Source of the DNA: Vanessa cardui
Taxonomy: Eukaryota; Arthropoda; Insecta; Lepidoptera; Nymphalidae
Direction: 5' to 3'
Length of the DNA: 64,000 bases
NCBI RefSeq assembly: GCF_905220365.1
Contig: NC_061124.1
Location: forward strand, 11,906,501 to 11,970,500
Shown here: one piece after another, positions 63,120 to 64,000 of the stretch
Layout: every line of letters starts with the position of its first letter
Numbering within the stretch: the first letter of the stretch is position 1
Made by a program: the position numbers and the translations under genes
The notes under the pieces: model-generated
Told to the model about the DNA's origin: nothing
The model's input: the letters and a program-made list of their open reading frames with translations, nothing else
The model's database searches: none

Positions 63120-63830
63120 TGTTCAGTAGCCAAAAAATATCAAACAATATAAACGTAAACTTTGAGTTCATTGAAACGTACGAATTTATAGAGGAGCTTA
63201 AATAATTTATCCGTCATATCATAGCCGAGTTGTTAGTCCATTAATTTGACCGAACATTTTCAGACCCGGTCTTTAAAGTCACCACATTTGTAATTAGTTT
63301 TCACTACAGCGACCCGCTGTTATGTCGTGAAGCGCTCCATTTCTGCTCGTACAGAAAACAGATGGGACTCATGAGCTATTCGGCGCTCCGTGACTACTGT
63401 ACTAAACACAACGACAACAGATAATATTGTGTAGCGTGCAGTGTTGCCAACTTAGCAAAAGAAAATGAAAATAAAAACAAAATTTGTTTTTAGTGAAATG
63501 TGAAACTTTTTAAACGCGTTCAGATTAAATTTCAAATTTAAAACTGACGTTACTTTAAGGTTAGTGTTTAATTAAGCAACAATAAAATTGTTGGCATATT
63601 ATTTACTAAATTTTAGTGTAATATAAACAATACAACTTTTACTGTTTACCTCCTGTGATATATGTAAATTCCGCAGTAGGTTACAACTAATAAATTTTGG
63701 GGACTAGTCGTCTCGAACTAAAACCGTGAACCGTAGCGTTGCCAGCCATTAGAATTATAAACATGCTTGAATTATACAACCAACATGTGATCGTCATGGG
63801 ACACATTTAACGTTACCGAATAATATAAAC
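63120..63830. other. Unassigned sequence
   Basis: 63300-63460 (GCGACCCGCTGTTATGTCGT, GAGCTATTCGGCGCTCCGTG) is less A+T-rich but shows no coding frame. No repeat family recognised. Confidence 0.35.
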
Positions 63831-63833
63831 TTA

Positions 63834-63935
63834 CAACAACAACAGCCTGTAAATTTACCACTGCTAGGCCTCCTCTCCTTTTGAGGAGAAGGTTTGGAAC
63901 ATATTCCACAACGCTGTTCCAATTCATATGCATAA
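63834..63935 (-). mobile_element. S1 SINE, 3' part
   Basis: ACAACAACAACAGCCTGTAA, CACTGCTAGGCCTCCTCTCC, TTTTGAGGAGAAGGTTTGGA, ACATATTCCACAACGCTGTT. The copy stops after the GGAACAGCG-equivalent block and continues as unrelated sequence. Confidence 0.8.
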
Positions 63936-64000
63936 TGAATTTTATCCATCTCTGATAGTGGTCTGTTCGCACCTAGGTCTGCAACAATACTGCTAAGAAA

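Overview
The window is a gene-poor, A+T-rich stretch of animal nuclear DNA, almost certainly from a butterfly or moth. No open reading frame is long enough or familiar enough to call as a host gene, and no tRNA, rRNA, CRISPR or bacterial-style operon is present. What fills it is layered interspersed repeats of lepidopteran type. The main tRNA-derived SINE (S1 below) resembles, from memory, the Metulj-type SINEs of nymphalid butterflies, which favours a nymphalid.

Family labels are mine, built by comparing copies inside the window. S1: ~300-bp tRNA-derived SINE (A box TGGCCCAGTGG, B box GGTTCAAACCC); four copies have clear 13-14 bp target-site duplications (TSDs). S2: second tRNA-derived SINE (GACGACCTCC start, B box GGTTCGATTCC). 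S3: third repeat with a B-box-like GGGTTCAATCCC. REP: ~290-bp unit with constant ends, from GGTAGGGCTTTGTGC to CCAACCTATACCATAAAA. LT: 3' tail of a LINE with a TTTGAT-type tail. LC: LINE 3' ends keeping a C-terminal frame (AIQRGNAAS). LR: LINE 3' ends with GATGAT tails. TT: a LINE-like 3' end containing TCTTCCAGACAAC. HL1, HL2, HL3: short Helitron-like elements (5'-TC, 3'-CTAR, A|T target). FB: foldback element made of an A module (~1.1 kb) and a B module (~0.6 kb, itself palindromic).

Layout. 0-5 kb: scattered S1, S2, S3, REP and HL1 copies. 5.2-6.3 kb: a nest in which HL2 is cut by an LT copy that is itself cut by a 5'-truncated LINE with a readable RT C-terminal end. 6.8-15 kb: SINEs and REP copies, including two S1 copies with exact TSDs. 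15.9-16.9 kb: foldback-type element. 17-28 kb: repeat mosaic, with an S1 copy carrying a (TA)n expansion and a near-perfect hairpin. 29.2-31.2 kb: triple nest (FB in LT in LT). 31-43 kb: mostly degenerate sequence. 43.9-47.6 kb: a ~2.8-kb near-perfect palindrome (FB modules A'-B-A) plus an extra B module, inserted into an HL1 copy. 48-53 kb: repeat mosaic with a recent ~697-bp tandem duplication. 55.0 kb: internally deleted FB copy. 55-64 kb: more SINE, REP and HL copies.

The most notable system is the FB family: intact palindrome, half-copies, isolated B module and a deletion derivative in one window, with insertion boundaries readable because host repeats are interrupted. No intact protein-coding mobile element is present, so all these elements depended on machinery encoded elsewhere.
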